Of a stretch of 64,000 nucleotides of DNA, positions 50,820 through 60,351 are shown one piece after another. The translations under genes were made by a program, and so were the position numbers. This stretch comes from Mycolicibacterium sp. ND9-15 (GTDB lineage Bacteria; Actinomycetota; Actinomycetes; Mycobacteriales; Mycobacteriaceae). The stretch covers positions 4,067,501 through 4,131,500 of the forward strand of contig NZ_CP142362.1 in NCBI RefSeq assembly GCF_035918395.1, written 5' to 3'. The notes beneath the pieces were generated by a model. The model did no database searches and was not told the DNA's origin. It saw nothing but the letters and a program-made list of their open reading frames with translations. Each line of letters begins with the position of its first letter. Position 1 is the stretch's first letter.

Positions 50820-51905
50820 TCACTGTGCGCCAACTCCTGCCCCGACGTCTATGCCGTAGAGTTCGGCGGCATTTCGCCAGCACAGCTTGTCGCGCTGTTC
50901 GTCGGAGTAGGCGGTCGGCACCGCCAGATCGTTGAGCTGCCAATGCGGATAGCTCGACCCGTACATCACCATGTCGTCCTTGCCGGTGAAGCTCAGCCAT
51001 TCACCGGCGTACTCCGTGTCGCCGGGGCCGTCCATCGCACCCTGTACGAAGTACGTGTGCCCGGGCAGGTAGTCGCTGGGCATGCGAGGCGCCCACGGGG
51101 TCTGTTCCAGATGGGGGCGCCCGAAACAGTCCATCCGCCAGATGAACGGAGTCAGCAGGTCGGCCGCGCCGTCGGCCCAGACGAATTTCAGCGTGGGCAT
51201 CCTTTCGAATACCCCTTCGACGATGAGATTCATCAGGTGGTACAGGTAGTTCAGCGCCATGAAGCTGACGTAGTTCTCGTAGGTCCTGGGCACGCCGGAC
51301 GGCGTCGGCGCGTACTGGACGCCCGCGCCGACCTCGATGTGCACGGCGACCGGCAAATTCGCCTCGTTGGCGGCCTCCCACAGCGGCCAGTACTGCGGCT
51401 TGCCGTACAGCTCGCGAGACTGCAGCGGAACACCGATCTGCACCACCCGGGGATGGTCGGCATACTTGGCGATCTCGCGCAGCGCACCGGTGATGTCGTC
51501 AGGGTTGACCCGAATGGTGCCGCGGAACCGGTCGGCATAGGAGTTGTCGTCCAGCCAGCGCGTGACCATCAGTTCGTTGTGGGCGGCCGCGATCGCGGTG
51601 CCCAGATGCCGGTCCGGCATGATGCCGCGCGTCATGGGGTGCAGGATCGCGACGTCGACGCCGCGCTTGGTGAACAACTGCGCGCCGACGAACTCCGGGT
51701 CCGATCCGGGATAGCGGCGGTCGTCGTCGGCGCCCGGTGCGTATTCGCCGCCGGGAGCGCCGTACCAGTCCATCTCGTAGTCGGGGAACCCGCGGCTCTT
51801 GAACGGCTCGCGAAGGAAGCTGCGGAAGTCCTTGTTCGACTTGCTGAAGATGTGCACGCTGGCGTCAATGACGGGGATCCGTGTCCCGTTCGGGTCCTGC
51901 ATCAC
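50820..51905 (-). CDS. Amidohydrolase 2 family protein
   Basis: About 361 aa; TTG, GTG and ATG codons stand in a row after GGAGG, GTG is taken. VIDASVHIFSKSNKDF, a histidine in AVHIEVGAG, LKFVWADGAADLLTPFIWRMD, VMYGSSYPHWQ. The aspartate of the usual 'SDYPH' motif is a serine (GSSYPHW), so catalysis may differ from the gene at 49640. First gene of the minus-strand operon and divergent from the FadE operon at 52183; the intergenic region carries motif 1 sites. Confidence 0.85.
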   Translation of the reverse strand: MMQDPNGTRIPVIDASVHIFSKSNKDFRSFLREPFKSRGFPDYEMDWYGAPGGEYAPGADDDRRYPGSDPEFVGAQLFTKRGVDVAILHPMTRGIMPDRHLGTAIAAAHNELMVTRWLDDNSYADRFRGTIRVNPDDITGALREIAKYADHPRVVQIGVPLQSRELYGKPQYWPLWEAANEANLPVAVHIEVGAGVQYAPTPSGVPRTYENYVSFMALNYLYHLMNLIVEGVFERMPTLKFVWADGAADLLTPFIWRMDCFGRPHLEQTPWAPRMPSDYLPGHTYFVQGAMDGPGDTEYAGEWLSFTGKDDMVMYGSSYPHWQLNDLAVPTAYSDEQRDKLCWRNAAELYGIDVGAGVGAQ

Positions 51906-52004
51906 CAAGGTTGTCCTCCGATGTCATCCGGCCGTCGGCAGGCGCAGGATAGCGCCGTGCGAGCGCCGAACAACCTCCAGTGTAAAGCGTTGTTCTTCAA
52001 TCGC

Positions 52005-52019
52005 AAGAATCTAGTTCTC
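52005..52019. promoter_or_regulatory. Operator-like palindrome, motif 1, copy 3 (weaker)
   Basis: AAGAATCTAGTTCTC, matching TGAGAATCNNGTTCTCA with one mismatch in the left arm. It lies 100 bases upstream of the 51905 amidohydrolase start, in the 277-bp divergent region. The remainder of that region, 51906-52182, shows no gene. Confidence 0.45.
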
Positions 52020-52126
52020 AACGAAACGCTTACTTTTGCGCAGGTCAGGGTGTGCGCTGGTCAACCGCCCAACGGGCGGGTAGCGAAACGAGGTAGTCAA
52101 ATCGCGAGAATGAGTTGAAGGGATTG

Positions 52127-52141
52127 GAGAATGTTATTCTC
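52127..52141. promoter_or_regulatory. Operator-like palindrome, motif 1, copy 4
   Basis: GAGAATGTTATTCTC, perfect 5-base arms (GAGAA/TTCTC) around TGTTA, 41 bases before the first FadE of the ten-gene plus-strand operon. The spacer differs from the other copies but the arm sequence and spacing are the same. Confidence 0.5.
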
Positions 52142-52182
52142 GCTCGAACGCGCGGCAGATTTCTGAGGTCTCGGGAGGCTTG

Positions 52183-53190
52183 GTGTTACTGGAGTTCGAC
52201 GCCGATCAGCGACTCTGGCAGGAGACCGTGCGCGACGCGGTGGCCAAGCAGTGCCCGGCGTCGCTGGTTCGCGGCATCGCCGAGAACGGGGTCGACCCGA
52301 CGCCGCTGTGGACGACCTACGTCGACGCCGGTTGGACCGAGTTGGCCGACCCGGAAAACGCGGTGGAATTGGCGATCGTGCTGGAGGAATTGGGGCGGGC
52401 CACCGACCCGACACCCTTTCTGGCGACGTTGACGCAGTTCGCCCCGCTGGCTGGTGACCGGTTCGATCCCCGACAGGCGGGAACGGCGGTTTACGACGGC
52501 GTGACCGCGTACCGGGTCGACAACGGCTGGGTGCTCAACGGCACCGCCCGGCACGTCCTCGACGGTGACCGAGCCGAGCGGTTCGCGGTCGTTACGAAGG
52601 CCGGTGTTTTCGTCGTCGACGCCGACGAGGTCACCCCGAGGCGCAGCCCTGTCTTCGACCCGGTGCTGCACGTCGCCGAGGTGTCGTTCGTCGACGTGCG
52701 GGTGCCCGACACGGTGCGGGTCGGCGTGGACGCCGAACGCGCCCACCACGTCGCGTTGACCGGTATGGCCATCACCACGGTCGGCGCCTGCCAGCGCATC
52801 CTCGATCTGGTCCTCGAACACGCCAAGCAGCGTCAGCAGTTCGGCGTCGCGATCGGTTCGTTTCAGGCGGTGCAACACAAGGCCGTCGACATGCACGTCG
52901 CGACCGAACGTGCCCGGGCCCTGGCGTACTTCGCGGCGCTGACGATCGCGGCCGACGATCCGCGCCGGCGACTCGCGGCCGCGATGGCCAAGGCGTCCGC
53001 GGGCGAGGCGCAGGCAGTGGTGTTCCGGCACGGCCTGCAACTGTTCGGCGCCATGGGCTTCACGTGGGAGAACGACCTTCAGTTCGCGCTGAAGCGGGCG
53101 AAGGCGGGCGAGTTGCTGCTCGGCGGCGCCGCCGAGCATCGCGCGGTGATCGCGCGGGAATACGGGAGCACCGGTGCAGCTGACTTTTGA
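52183..53190 (+). CDS. Acyl-CoA dehydrogenase (FadE-like), short subunit type
   Basis: 335 aa from the GTG at 52183. The N-terminal half is shortened; the flavin-domain landmarks remain: LEHAKQRQQFGVAIGSFQAVQHKAVD and LQLFGAMGFTWENDLQFALKRAK. Pairs with the full-size FadE at 53174, overlapping it by 17 nt, which mirrors the pair at 1520/2323. Likely a heteromeric acyl-CoA dehydrogenase for a bulky CoA ester. First gene of the ten-gene operon. Confidence 0.85.
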   Translation: MLLEFDADQRLWQETVRDAVAKQCPASLVRGIAENGVDPTPLWTTYVDAGWTELADPENAVELAIVLEELGRATDPTPFLATLTQFAPLAGDRFDPRQAGTAVYDGVTAYRVDNGWVLNGTARHVLDGDRAERFAVVTKAGVFVVDADEVTPRRSPVFDPVLHVAEVSFVDVRVPDTVRVGVDAERAHHVALTGMAITTVGACQRILDLVLEHAKQRQQFGVAIGSFQAVQHKAVDMHVATERARALAYFAALTIAADDPRRRLAAAMAKASAGEAQAVVFRHGLQLFGAMGFTWENDLQFALKRAKAGELLLGGAAEHRAVIAREYGSTGAADF

Positions 53191-54361
53191 TTCCGACGTC
53201 GAGCAGTTCCGCGCCGAGTTCGCGGCTTTCCTCGACGAGCACCTGCCGCCCGAGTCGCAGACGTTGGAGCGGCCGAAGTCGGTGTCGCACATGCCGCAGT
53301 GGGCGCGCGACTGGCAACGCCTGCTGTTCGACAACGGTTGGCTGCTGCCGGCGCAACCGCCGGAGTTCGGCGGCCGCAACGCGACGGTGGTGCAGCAGTT
53401 CGTGCATCTTGACGAGCTGTGCCGTCGACGCATCTATCACAGCTTCAATCCGCAGGGCGTCAACATCGTTGCCGCGTCGTTGATTTCGTTCGGTTCCGAG
53501 GAGCAGAAGCATCGCTGGGCGGTGCCGGTGCTGAGGGCCGAGCTGACCGCTTCGTTGGGCATGAGCGAACCGAGCGCCGGCTCCGACCTCGCCTCATTGC
53601 GCACCAGAGCCGAGTTTGTCTCGGGCGTAGACGGCGACCATTTCGTCGTCAACGGCCAGAAGGTGTGGACCTCGGGCGCGCACGACGCCGACTTCCTGTT
53701 GACCTTCGTGCGCACCGACCCCGATGCGCCGAAGCACAAGGGCATCAGCGCGCTGATCATCCCGACCGACACCCCGGGCGTGGTCTGCCGTCCTTTCGCA
53801 GACATGACCGGTCAGGACAACCTCGATTTCAACGAGGTCTTCTTCACCGACGCTCGCGTCCCCGCCGAGAACCTCGTCGGACCGCTCAACGGCGGGTGGG
53901 GCGTCGCCAACGGCTCGCTCGGGCACGAGCGCACGATGATGTGGCTGGGATTCGCCGACCGAATCGACAACATGATCGCCGACTTCCGGCCGCGCACCGA
54001 ACTGCAGCACGACCAGTACGCCACCACGATCATGGACTACCAGGCGCTGCGGGCGATGGGCTCGGCCGCGCTGGCCCGTGCCGCGCGTGGCGAGATGGAC
54101 ACGGCCTCGGTGTCGGTGCTCAAGCTGTTCGGTTCGGAAGCCGAACGCCAGGCGATGGAGAACGCGCTGGCCGCTGCGGGTGCTGACGGGCTGGTGCATC
54201 CGTCCACCTCGGGACCGTACGAGCACATGAACCTCGACCACTATTTCGCGAGTTGGTTCGAGCGGTATGCGCGCAGCTTCGGCGGCACCATCGCGGGCGG
54301 CACCTCGGAGATCCAGCGCAACATCATCGCCACGCAGGTGCTCGGGCTGCCGCGGCGCTGA
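53174..54361 (+). CDS. Acyl-CoA dehydrogenase (FadE-like), full-size partner
   Basis: 395 aa, GTG start inside the previous gene. LGMSEPSAGSDLAS, NGQKVWTSGAHDADF, KHKGISALIIPTDTPG, ANGSLGHERTMMW, TIAGGTSEIQRNII. Close paralogue of 25504-26682; the shared GRNA, RIYH.FNPQGV, VWTSGAHDAD and HERTMMW blocks show common descent. The 'YEGTSE' glutamate is replaced by glycine (IAGGTSE). Forms the FadE pair with 52183. Confidence 0.92.
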   Translation: MQLTFDSDVEQFRAEFAAFLDEHLPPESQTLERPKSVSHMPQWARDWQRLLFDNGWLLPAQPPEFGGRNATVVQQFVHLDELCRRRIYHSFNPQGVNIVAASLISFGSEEQKHRWAVPVLRAELTASLGMSEPSAGSDLASLRTRAEFVSGVDGDHFVVNGQKVWTSGAHDADFLLTFVRTDPDAPKHKGISALIIPTDTPGVVCRPFADMTGQDNLDFNEVFFTDARVPAENLVGPLNGGWGVANGSLGHERTMMWLGFADRIDNMIADFRPRTELQHDQYATTIMDYQALRAMGSAALARAARGEMDTASVSVLKLFGSEAERQAMENALAAAGADGLVHPSTSGPYEHMNLDHYFASWFERYARSFGGTIAGGTSEIQRNIIATQVLGLPRR

Positions 54362-54362
54362 C

Positions 54363-55139
54363 ATGGCCGACGCGCTCACCGTCGACCGGGACCGGCCCGG
54401 CACCGTCGTCCTGCAACTCAACCGGCCCAAGCAACTCAACGCGATCAACGGGGCCATGCGCGACGAACTCGCGCAGGCCTTCGCCGAGATCGCCGCCGAT
54501 ACGTCGGTCAACGTCGTCGTGCTGACCGGCGCCGGACGCGGGTTCTGCTCCGGCATCGACGTGCGCAATTTCGGGCCGGAGACGGTGGCGGACTCGGCCC
54601 CGGCGATCGACCGCATGCGCTTCCAGGAGGCGATGGCCGCACTGCCGCAGGCGATCCGGGCCTTGCCGCAACCGGTCATCGCCGCGGTGAACGGGCCGTG
54701 CGTGGGCGCCGGGCTCGCGTTGTGCCTGGCATCCGATATCCGGATCTGTTCCACCGCGGCGACATTCGGCAACGCCGCGATCCTGCTGGGGCTCTCGGGC
54801 GCCGAGATGGGTATGAGCTACCACCTGCCCAGGATCGTCGGTACCAGTGTCGCGGCGGACTGGATGCTGACCGGCCGCACGGTCAGCGCCGACGAAGCCG
54901 ACCGCCGCGGCCTGGTCAGTGAGGTCGTGGGCCCGGACCGGCTGACCGCGCGGGCGCTCGAGATCGCGTCGGGCATCGCCGACCTCTCGCCACTGGGGGT
55001 CCAATTGACCAAGCGTGCCCTGCAGGCCAACACCGACGCGCCGCTGGACGCCGCGCTCGAATTGGAGAACCGCAACCAGGTGCTCAGCCACGCCACCGAT
55101 GAGGCGTCGCGGCGGCGGCGCAAGTGGTCGGAGAGCTGA
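54363..55139 (+). CDS. Enoyl-CoA hydratase/isomerase family protein
   Basis: 258 aa from the ATG one base after the FadE stop; the longer frame upstream is an overlap of the FadE. LNRPKQLNAINGAM, LTGAGRGFCSGIDVRN, GAGLALCLASDIRI, SGAEMGMSYHLPR with glutamate where catalytic Glu is expected in this branch. Enoyl-CoA hydratase following the FadE pair. Confidence 0.92.
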   Translation: MADALTVDRDRPGTVVLQLNRPKQLNAINGAMRDELAQAFAEIAADTSVNVVVLTGAGRGFCSGIDVRNFGPETVADSAPAIDRMRFQEAMAALPQAIRALPQPVIAAVNGPCVGAGLALCLASDIRICSTAATFGNAAILLGLSGAEMGMSYHLPRIVGTSVAADWMLTGRTVSADEADRRGLVSEVVGPDRLTARALEIASGIADLSPLGVQLTKRALQANTDAPLDAALELENRNQVLSHATDEASRRRRKWSES

Positions 55140-55161
55140 AGCCCGGACGGAAGGACGAACT

Positions 55162-56460
55162 GTGGCCTGGGATTTCTCGACCGACCCCGAGTGGGCCGAG
55201 CAGTTGGCGTGGGTGGAGGAGTTCGTCCGCAAGGAGTGTGAGCCCATCGACTACATCGTCAAGGAGTCGCACGACCTCACCGATCCGGTTCGCCGAGCGC
55301 TGATTCCGCCGCTGCAGGAGATTGTCAAGGAGCGCGGGCTATGGGCCACCCATCTGGGCGCGCACCTCGGCGGGCCCGGCTACGGCCAGGTCAAGCTGGC
55401 GCTGCTCAACGAGATCCTCGGCCGGTCCGAATGCGCGCCGATCGTGTTCGGCTCGCAGGCGCCGGATTCGGGCAACAGCGAGATTCTCGCGCACTACGGC
55501 ACACCCGAACTCAAGGCGCGATATCTGGAGCCGCTGCTGGACAACCGGATCGTGTCGTGCTTCTCGATGACCGAGCCGCACGGCGGCGCCGACCCGAAAG
55601 TGTTCACCACCACCGCCACCAGCGACGGAAACCAATGGGTCATCAACGGCGAGAAGTGGTATTCGTCGTTCGCATCGATGGCGTCGTTCATCATCGTGAT
55701 GGCGATGACCGACCCCGATGCGCCGCCGTATCAGCGTTATTCGATGTTCGTGGTTCCCGGCGACACACCGGGGATCAACGTGCTGCGCGATGTCGGGTTG
55801 GGTTACCAACCGCTCGGTGGCGGCGGGCGTGAGGGATACGTCCGCTATGAGAACGTCCGCGTACCGGCCGACCACATGCTGGGGCCCCGCGGTGGGGCGT
55901 TCGTCGTGGCCCAGACCAGGCTCGGTGGCGGACGCATCCACCACGCCATGCGCACTGTGGGTCTGGTGCGGCGCATCTTCGACATGCTCACCGAACGGGC
56001 GGTGTCGCGCTATACCCAGGGTTCGGTGTTGGCCGACAAGCAGATGGTGCAGGAGATGATCGCCGACTCGTGGATGGAGATCGAGGCGTTCCGGCTGCTG
56101 ACCTTGCAGACCGCGTGGAAGATAGACCAGTACAACGACTACAAGGCGGTGCGCGCGGACATCTCCGCCGTCAAGGCCATGATGCAGAAGGTGTTGCACG
56201 ACGTGTCAGCGCGGACGTTGCAGTTGCACGGCTCGCTGGGCACCTCTCACGAGATGCCGTTCGTGCAGTACCTGACCGAGTCGTTTGTGCTCGGGCTGGC
56301 CGACGGGCCAACGGAAGTGCACAAGGTGACGCTGGCGCGCCTGCTGCTCAAAGATGTCAAGCCGGCGCCGGACGCGTTTCCCTCCGAGCACCTGCTGCGG
56401 CTCAAACAAGCCGCCGAAGCCAAGTTCGCCGACAAACTCGCGGGTATTCCGCGGGGCTGA
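55162..56460 (+). CDS. Acyl-CoA dehydrogenase, ACAD10/11-like
   Basis: 432 aa from the GTG at 55162 (GGAAGGA upstream); the open frame starts earlier inside the hydratase. Landmarks: ERGLWATHLGAHLGGPGYGQ, SMTEPHGGADPK, NGEKWYSSFASMASF, TRLGGGRIHHAMRTVG, LQLHGSLGTSHEMPF, GLADGPTEVHKVTLARLLL. Paralogue of 20618-21919 but without the APH partner gene beside it. Fourth gene of the operon; its substrate may be a different chain or ring length. Confidence 0.92.
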   Translation: MAWDFSTDPEWAEQLAWVEEFVRKECEPIDYIVKESHDLTDPVRRALIPPLQEIVKERGLWATHLGAHLGGPGYGQVKLALLNEILGRSECAPIVFGSQAPDSGNSEILAHYGTPELKARYLEPLLDNRIVSCFSMTEPHGGADPKVFTTTATSDGNQWVINGEKWYSSFASMASFIIVMAMTDPDAPPYQRYSMFVVPGDTPGINVLRDVGLGYQPLGGGGREGYVRYENVRVPADHMLGPRGGAFVVAQTRLGGGRIHHAMRTVGLVRRIFDMLTERAVSRYTQGSVLADKQMVQEMIADSWMEIEAFRLLTLQTAWKIDQYNDYKAVRADISAVKAMMQKVLHDVSARTLQLHGSLGTSHEMPFVQYLTESFVLGLADGPTEVHKVTLARLLLKDVKPAPDAFPSEHLLRLKQAAEAKFADKLAGIPRG

Positions 56461-56476
56461 GGTCAGGAGGTCCGCA

Positions 56477-57256
56477 ATGTCGTGTGCCGGCAAGGTCGCC
56501 TTGGTGACGGGCAGCAGCCGGGGCCTCGGCAAGGCGATCGCGCAGCGGCTGGCCGGTGAGGGCGCGACGGTCGCGCTGACCGCCCGCACACTCGAGCCCG
56601 ACCCGAAATACCAAGGCTCGCTGCGTCAGACGCTCGAGGAGATCGAGGCCGCGGGAGGTTCGGCGGTCGCGGTGGCCGCCGATCTGTCGAACAGTGAGGA
56701 CCGCGACCGCCTCTTCGCCGAGCTGGTCGAGCGGGTCGGTGCGCCCGACATCCTGGTCAACAACGCCGCGGTGACGTTTCTGCGCCCGCTCGACGGATTC
56801 CCCGAGCGCCGGGTGCGGTTGATGATGGAGATGCATGTCCTGGCGCCGCTGCACCTCACCCAGTTGGCGATACCGGCGATGCGTGAACGCGGGCGCGGGT
56901 GGGTGCTGAACGTGACCTCGGTCGGCGGTGACCTGCCCGAGGGGCCGCCGTTCTCGGACTTCGACCGTAGCGCCGGCTTCGGCGTCTACGGGACGGTCAA
57001 GGCGGCGCTGAACCGGCTGACGAAAAGCCTTGCCGCCGAACTCTACGACGACGGAATCGCCGTCAACGCCGCCGCGCCGTCGAATCCGGTGGCCACCCCC
57101 GGCGCCGGCGCCCTCGATCTGGCCAAGATCGACACCGAGGACATCGCGTTGATCACCGAGACCGCGTTCGTGCTGTGTACCGGTGATCCGAAGACGCTGA
57201 CCGGCCGCATCGCCCACACCCAGCCGTTCCTGCGCGAGATAGGCCGGCTGCGTTGA
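56477..57256 (+). CDS. Short-chain dehydrogenase/reductase
   Basis: 259 aa from the ATG at 56477 (AGGAGG upstream). VTGSSRGLGKAI cofactor motif, NNAAV, serine in NVTSVGG, and catalytic YGTVK. A 10-15 residue insertion between the serine and the tyrosine is longer than in classical SDRs (PEGPPFSDFDRSAGFG). Probably oxidises a hydroxyacyl-CoA or alcohol made in the operon. Overlaps the LLM gene by 4 nt (TTGA). Confidence 0.87.
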   Translation: MSCAGKVALVTGSSRGLGKAIAQRLAGEGATVALTARTLEPDPKYQGSLRQTLEEIEAAGGSAVAVAADLSNSEDRDRLFAELVERVGAPDILVNNAAVTFLRPLDGFPERRVRLMMEMHVLAPLHLTQLAIPAMRERGRGWVLNVTSVGGDLPEGPPFSDFDRSAGFGVYGTVKAALNRLTKSLAAELYDDGIAVNAAAPSNPVATPGAGALDLAKIDTEDIALITETAFVLCTGDPKTLTGRIAHTQPFLREIGRLR

Positions 57257-58380
57257 GAGTTCAGCCCGCCGCGTACCTGCGCACCACTCTGCCGCTGGAC
57301 CTGTCCGTGCTGGATCACCTCGACAGCGGCAGGTACCACTCGATCTGGCTGCCCGACCACATGGTCAGCTTCTGGCCCGACTCGATCTGGACGCCCGAGT
57401 TCACCGATCTCGCAACCGTTTCGCCGTCACCGCACCGACACCTGGACGGCATGGCGGTCGCCGCGGCCGCCGCCGTGCTGACGACCAACGTGCCGCTGGT
57501 GACCAGCGTCGTCGACACCGTGCGGCGCCACCCGTCGCTGCTCGCACAGAGCGCACTGACCATCGACCACCTCGCGCGGGGCCGGTTCATCCTCGGCCTC
57601 GGCAGCGGCGAGACCGAGAACACGGTGCCGTACGGCTTCGACTTCAGCGCGCCGGTCAGCCGGTTCGAGGAAGCGCTGCAAGTGATCCGGCTGCTGTGGG
57701 AAAGCAACGGCCCGGTCGATTTCGACGGCCGGTTCTACCGGTTGCGCCACGCGCGCCTCGACACCGAAGCCTACGAGGGGCGCCTTCCGTCGATCTGGAT
57801 CGGCGGAAGCGGTCCGCGCACGCTCGACATCGTCGGTCGCCATGCCGACGGGTGGTGGCCGACCGGCGCGTGGTCACCGGAGGACTATGCCGAAAAGCTC
57901 TCCGCCGTGCGGCAATCGGCCGAGCGCGCCGGCCGCGACCCGGCAGCGATCACGCCGTGCTTCATCCAGGTCTGCGTGATCGGCGACGACGACGCCGCAC
58001 TCGCCGAAATCCTGGCCGCGCCGCTGGTCAAGTCCTTCCTCCTGCAGGTGTCGGCGGAAATGTTGCACGGCATGGGCTTCGAGCATCCGATGGGGGAGGA
58101 TTGGCGCGGATACCAGGACATCGACCCCGCCGTGCTCACCCGTGAGCGGATCGTCGACTTCCTCGACCGTGTCCAGCCCGAGATGCTGCTGGCGGTGGTG
58201 CCTCACGGCACCCCGCAACAGGTCGCTCGCGTCGTCAAGGAGTATGTCGACGCCGGCCTGCGGGTGCCCAAGATCCTCGACTACGGCGCCATGGCCGGGC
58301 TGCAGTACACGGCCGCGTCGGCGCGGCACGTCCGCGAGGCTGAGGACGAACTGATGCGGCTGAGCGGAGACATCCGGTGA
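57253..58380 (+). CDS. LLM class (F420-dependent-type) oxidoreductase
   Basis: 375 aa, TTG start coupled to the SDR stop. YHSIWLPDHMVSFWPDSIW, VPLVTSVVDTVRRHPSLLAQSALTID, RGRFILGLGSGETENTVPYG, LPSIWIGGSGPRTLDIVGRHADGWWP. The 'GSGE' turn and NTxPYG segment match F420-dependent members such as glucose-6-phosphate dehydrogenase-like and mer-type proteins. It may reduce an enone or oxidise an alcohol. Second LLM enzyme of the window. Confidence 0.9.
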   Translation: MRVQPAAYLRTTLPLDLSVLDHLDSGRYHSIWLPDHMVSFWPDSIWTPEFTDLATVSPSPHRHLDGMAVAAAAAVLTTNVPLVTSVVDTVRRHPSLLAQSALTIDHLARGRFILGLGSGETENTVPYGFDFSAPVSRFEEALQVIRLLWESNGPVDFDGRFYRLRHARLDTEAYEGRLPSIWIGGSGPRTLDIVGRHADGWWPTGAWSPEDYAEKLSAVRQSAERAGRDPAAITPCFIQVCVIGDDDAALAEILAAPLVKSFLLQVSAEMLHGMGFEHPMGEDWRGYQDIDPAVLTRERIVDFLDRVQPEMLLAVVPHGTPQQVARVVKEYVDAGLRVPKILDYGAMAGLQYTAASARHVREAEDELMRLSGDIR

Positions 58381-59573
58381 CCGGGCAGTTGGACCCCGCG
58401 AAGATGCTCGCCCGTGCCGAGTCGGTGACGGGCTTGCACGACTACGGCGACCCGTCCCTGCCGGGGCGGTTCGCGTTGACGGTGGACCATCTCAACCGCC
58501 TCGGGATGGACGCCGACGGCAGGCGGGCCGCCACCGAGGTGTGCCACTGGTTGCTCACCTCGCGACTGGAGTTCTTCGAGGATCGCCGTCGCTACCCGGT
58601 GGCAGCGGAGGTCGTGGAGCGGCCGATGTTCGTCACCGGTGAACCCCGCTCGGGCACCACGCTGATGCACGCGCTGATGTCGGTCGACCCGGACGCTCGC
58701 GCGCTGCGGTTCTGGGAGGTGATGTACCCCTCGCCACCGCCAGGCATCGTCGAGGGTGGCTACCCCCGGCGCGCACAGGCGGATGTCGATGGGCGCCGGG
58801 CCCGCGCCGACGCCGACTGGCGCGAGATCAACACCAAGCTGCCGAAATGGCTGCACAGCCATCCCTATAACGACATGTTGGGAGATGGGCTGCCCGAAGA
58901 CGAACGGACCTGGGCCTTCGACTTCCGGGTACTCACTCCCACCGCGTGGTGGCGGGTGCCGATGCAGACCGTCGTGGGTGGACTTCCGACCGACGCGGCG
59001 GCGCAGTACCGCATCCACAAGGCGATGCTGCAGCAGTTCCAGCACCAACGGCCGCGTAAGCAGTGGGTGCTCAAGGGTTTTCACGGGTTCCGGTTGAAGG
59101 AGTTCTTCGACGCGTACCCCGATGCCACCCTGCTGTGGCTGCACCGGGACCCGGTACAGGTTGCCGCGTCGCGCACGATGATGATGGCCGACATCGGTGA
59201 GGGCATCGTCGGACCGGTCGATCTGCACGCCGCGGCCAAGATGCACCTGGCGCTGACCCGCGAAAGCATCGCCAACACCATGACCAATCCGCTGGTCGAC
59301 GATCCTCGGATTCTGCACGTGCGCTACACCGACTTCGTCGCCGACCAGGTCGGCACCGTGCGTCGCTACTACGAGTTCCGCGGTCGGCGGTTGAGCGCCG
59401 AAGCCGAGGCCGCCATGCGCGCCTACCTTGCCGACAACCCGGGCGACCGGCACGGCAAGTTCCGCTATTCGACCACACTGCTCACCGACATCGGCGAGGA
59501 CCTCGACGCGCTTCACGACGAATTCCGGCCCTTCCGAGAGCGTTTCGGCGTACCGATAGAGAACCGAGGCTGA
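58377..59573 (+). CDS. Sulfotransferase family protein
   Basis: 398 aa. 5'-phosphosulfate-binding loop in VTGEPRSGTTLMHAL and 3'-phosphate-binding LHRDPVQVAASR, both present. Members transfer sulfate from PAPS to hydroxyls; actinobacterial 'Stf' proteins of this length are often of unknown substrate. Odd in a catabolic operon, because it would add rather than remove a group. A role in export or solubilising an intermediate, or a non-sulfating kinase-like role, is possible. GTG start overlaps the LLM stop. Confidence 0.87.
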   Translation: MTGQLDPAKMLARAESVTGLHDYGDPSLPGRFALTVDHLNRLGMDADGRRAATEVCHWLLTSRLEFFEDRRRYPVAAEVVERPMFVTGEPRSGTTLMHALMSVDPDARALRFWEVMYPSPPPGIVEGGYPRRAQADVDGRRARADADWREINTKLPKWLHSHPYNDMLGDGLPEDERTWAFDFRVLTPTAWWRVPMQTVVGGLPTDAAAQYRIHKAMLQQFQHQRPRKQWVLKGFHGFRLKEFFDAYPDATLLWLHRDPVQVAASRTMMMADIGEGIVGPVDLHAAAKMHLALTRESIANTMTNPLVDDPRILHVRYTDFVADQVGTVRRYYEFRGRRLSAEAEAAMRAYLADNPGDRHGKFRYSTTLLTDIGEDLDALHDEFRPFRERFGVPIENRG

Positions 59574-59574
59574 G

Positions 59575-60342
59575 GTGACCGACCAGCGGCTGTCGGTGCA
59601 CAGCGTGACGTTCTACGGTGAGCCGTTGACTGAACTGGCATCGCACTGGCGTGCGCTCGGTGTGCGGCGGCTCAGCCTGATCGACTCGCAACTGGCCGAA
59701 CCGGACCTGCCGGAGTTGGTTGCGGGCGAGGGGTATTCGGTCGAGACGGTGTATCACCTGTTCTCCTCGCCGGATTCGCTGCTGCGGGTGATCGACGCGG
59801 CCCACACGGTCGGCGCGCGGGTGATCTACATGCTGACCGGGGGACGTGGCGACCTCACCTGGGAACGCGCCGCCGACCGGTTCGGCGAGGCGGTGACGCC
59901 GTGCGCACAGGTGGCCCGACAGGCAGGGGTGGCGCTGGCGATCGAGAATGCCTCGAGCCTGTACGCCGACCTGCACATCGCACACAGCCTGCGCGACACG
60001 ATCGCGCTCGCCGAGGCGACCGGGCTCGGTGTCTGCATCGACCTCTTCCACTGCTGGGCCGAGGCGGATCTGGCCGCACTCGTGCAACGGGCGCTGCCGC
60101 GGACCGAGGTGATCCAGTTGAGCGATTACGTGCTGGGGGACCGCGCATTGCCCGCGCGTGCGGTGCCCGGCGACGGGACCATTCCGATCGCGCCGTTCCT
60201 CTCTTCGGTGCTGACCTCGGGTTATCCGCACGGTTTCGACCTGGAGTTGATCGGGCCGCGCATCGAACGGGAGGGCCGCTTGACGGCCGCACGCCGGGCG
60301 TGCGCCGTGGTATCGACGATGCTGGAAGAGCACGACGGCTAG
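59575..60342 (+). CDS. Sugar phosphate isomerase/epimerase-like TIM-barrel protein
   Basis: 255 aa. AP-endonuclease-2/xylose-isomerase-like fold: HSVTFYGEPLTEL, ARVIYMLTGGRGDLT, GVALAIENASSLYADL (glutamate), LGVCIDLFHCW (aspartate, histidine), VIQLSDYV (aspartate), HGFDLELIG (glutamate). These are the usual metal-binding residues. The function in the operon is likely an isomerisation of a ring or hydroxy-ketone intermediate. GTG start one base after the sulfotransferase stop. The long frame on the opposite strand is an antisense shadow. Confidence 0.85.
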   Translation: MTDQRLSVHSVTFYGEPLTELASHWRALGVRRLSLIDSQLAEPDLPELVAGEGYSVETVYHLFSSPDSLLRVIDAAHTVGARVIYMLTGGRGDLTWERAADRFGEAVTPCAQVARQAGVALAIENASSLYADLHIAHSLRDTIALAEATGLGVCIDLFHCWAEADLAALVQRALPRTEVIQLSDYVLGDRALPARAVPGDGTIPIAPFLSSVLTSGYPHGFDLELIGPRIEREGRLTAARRACAVVSTMLEEHDG

Positions 60343-60351
60343 GGGAACCGA

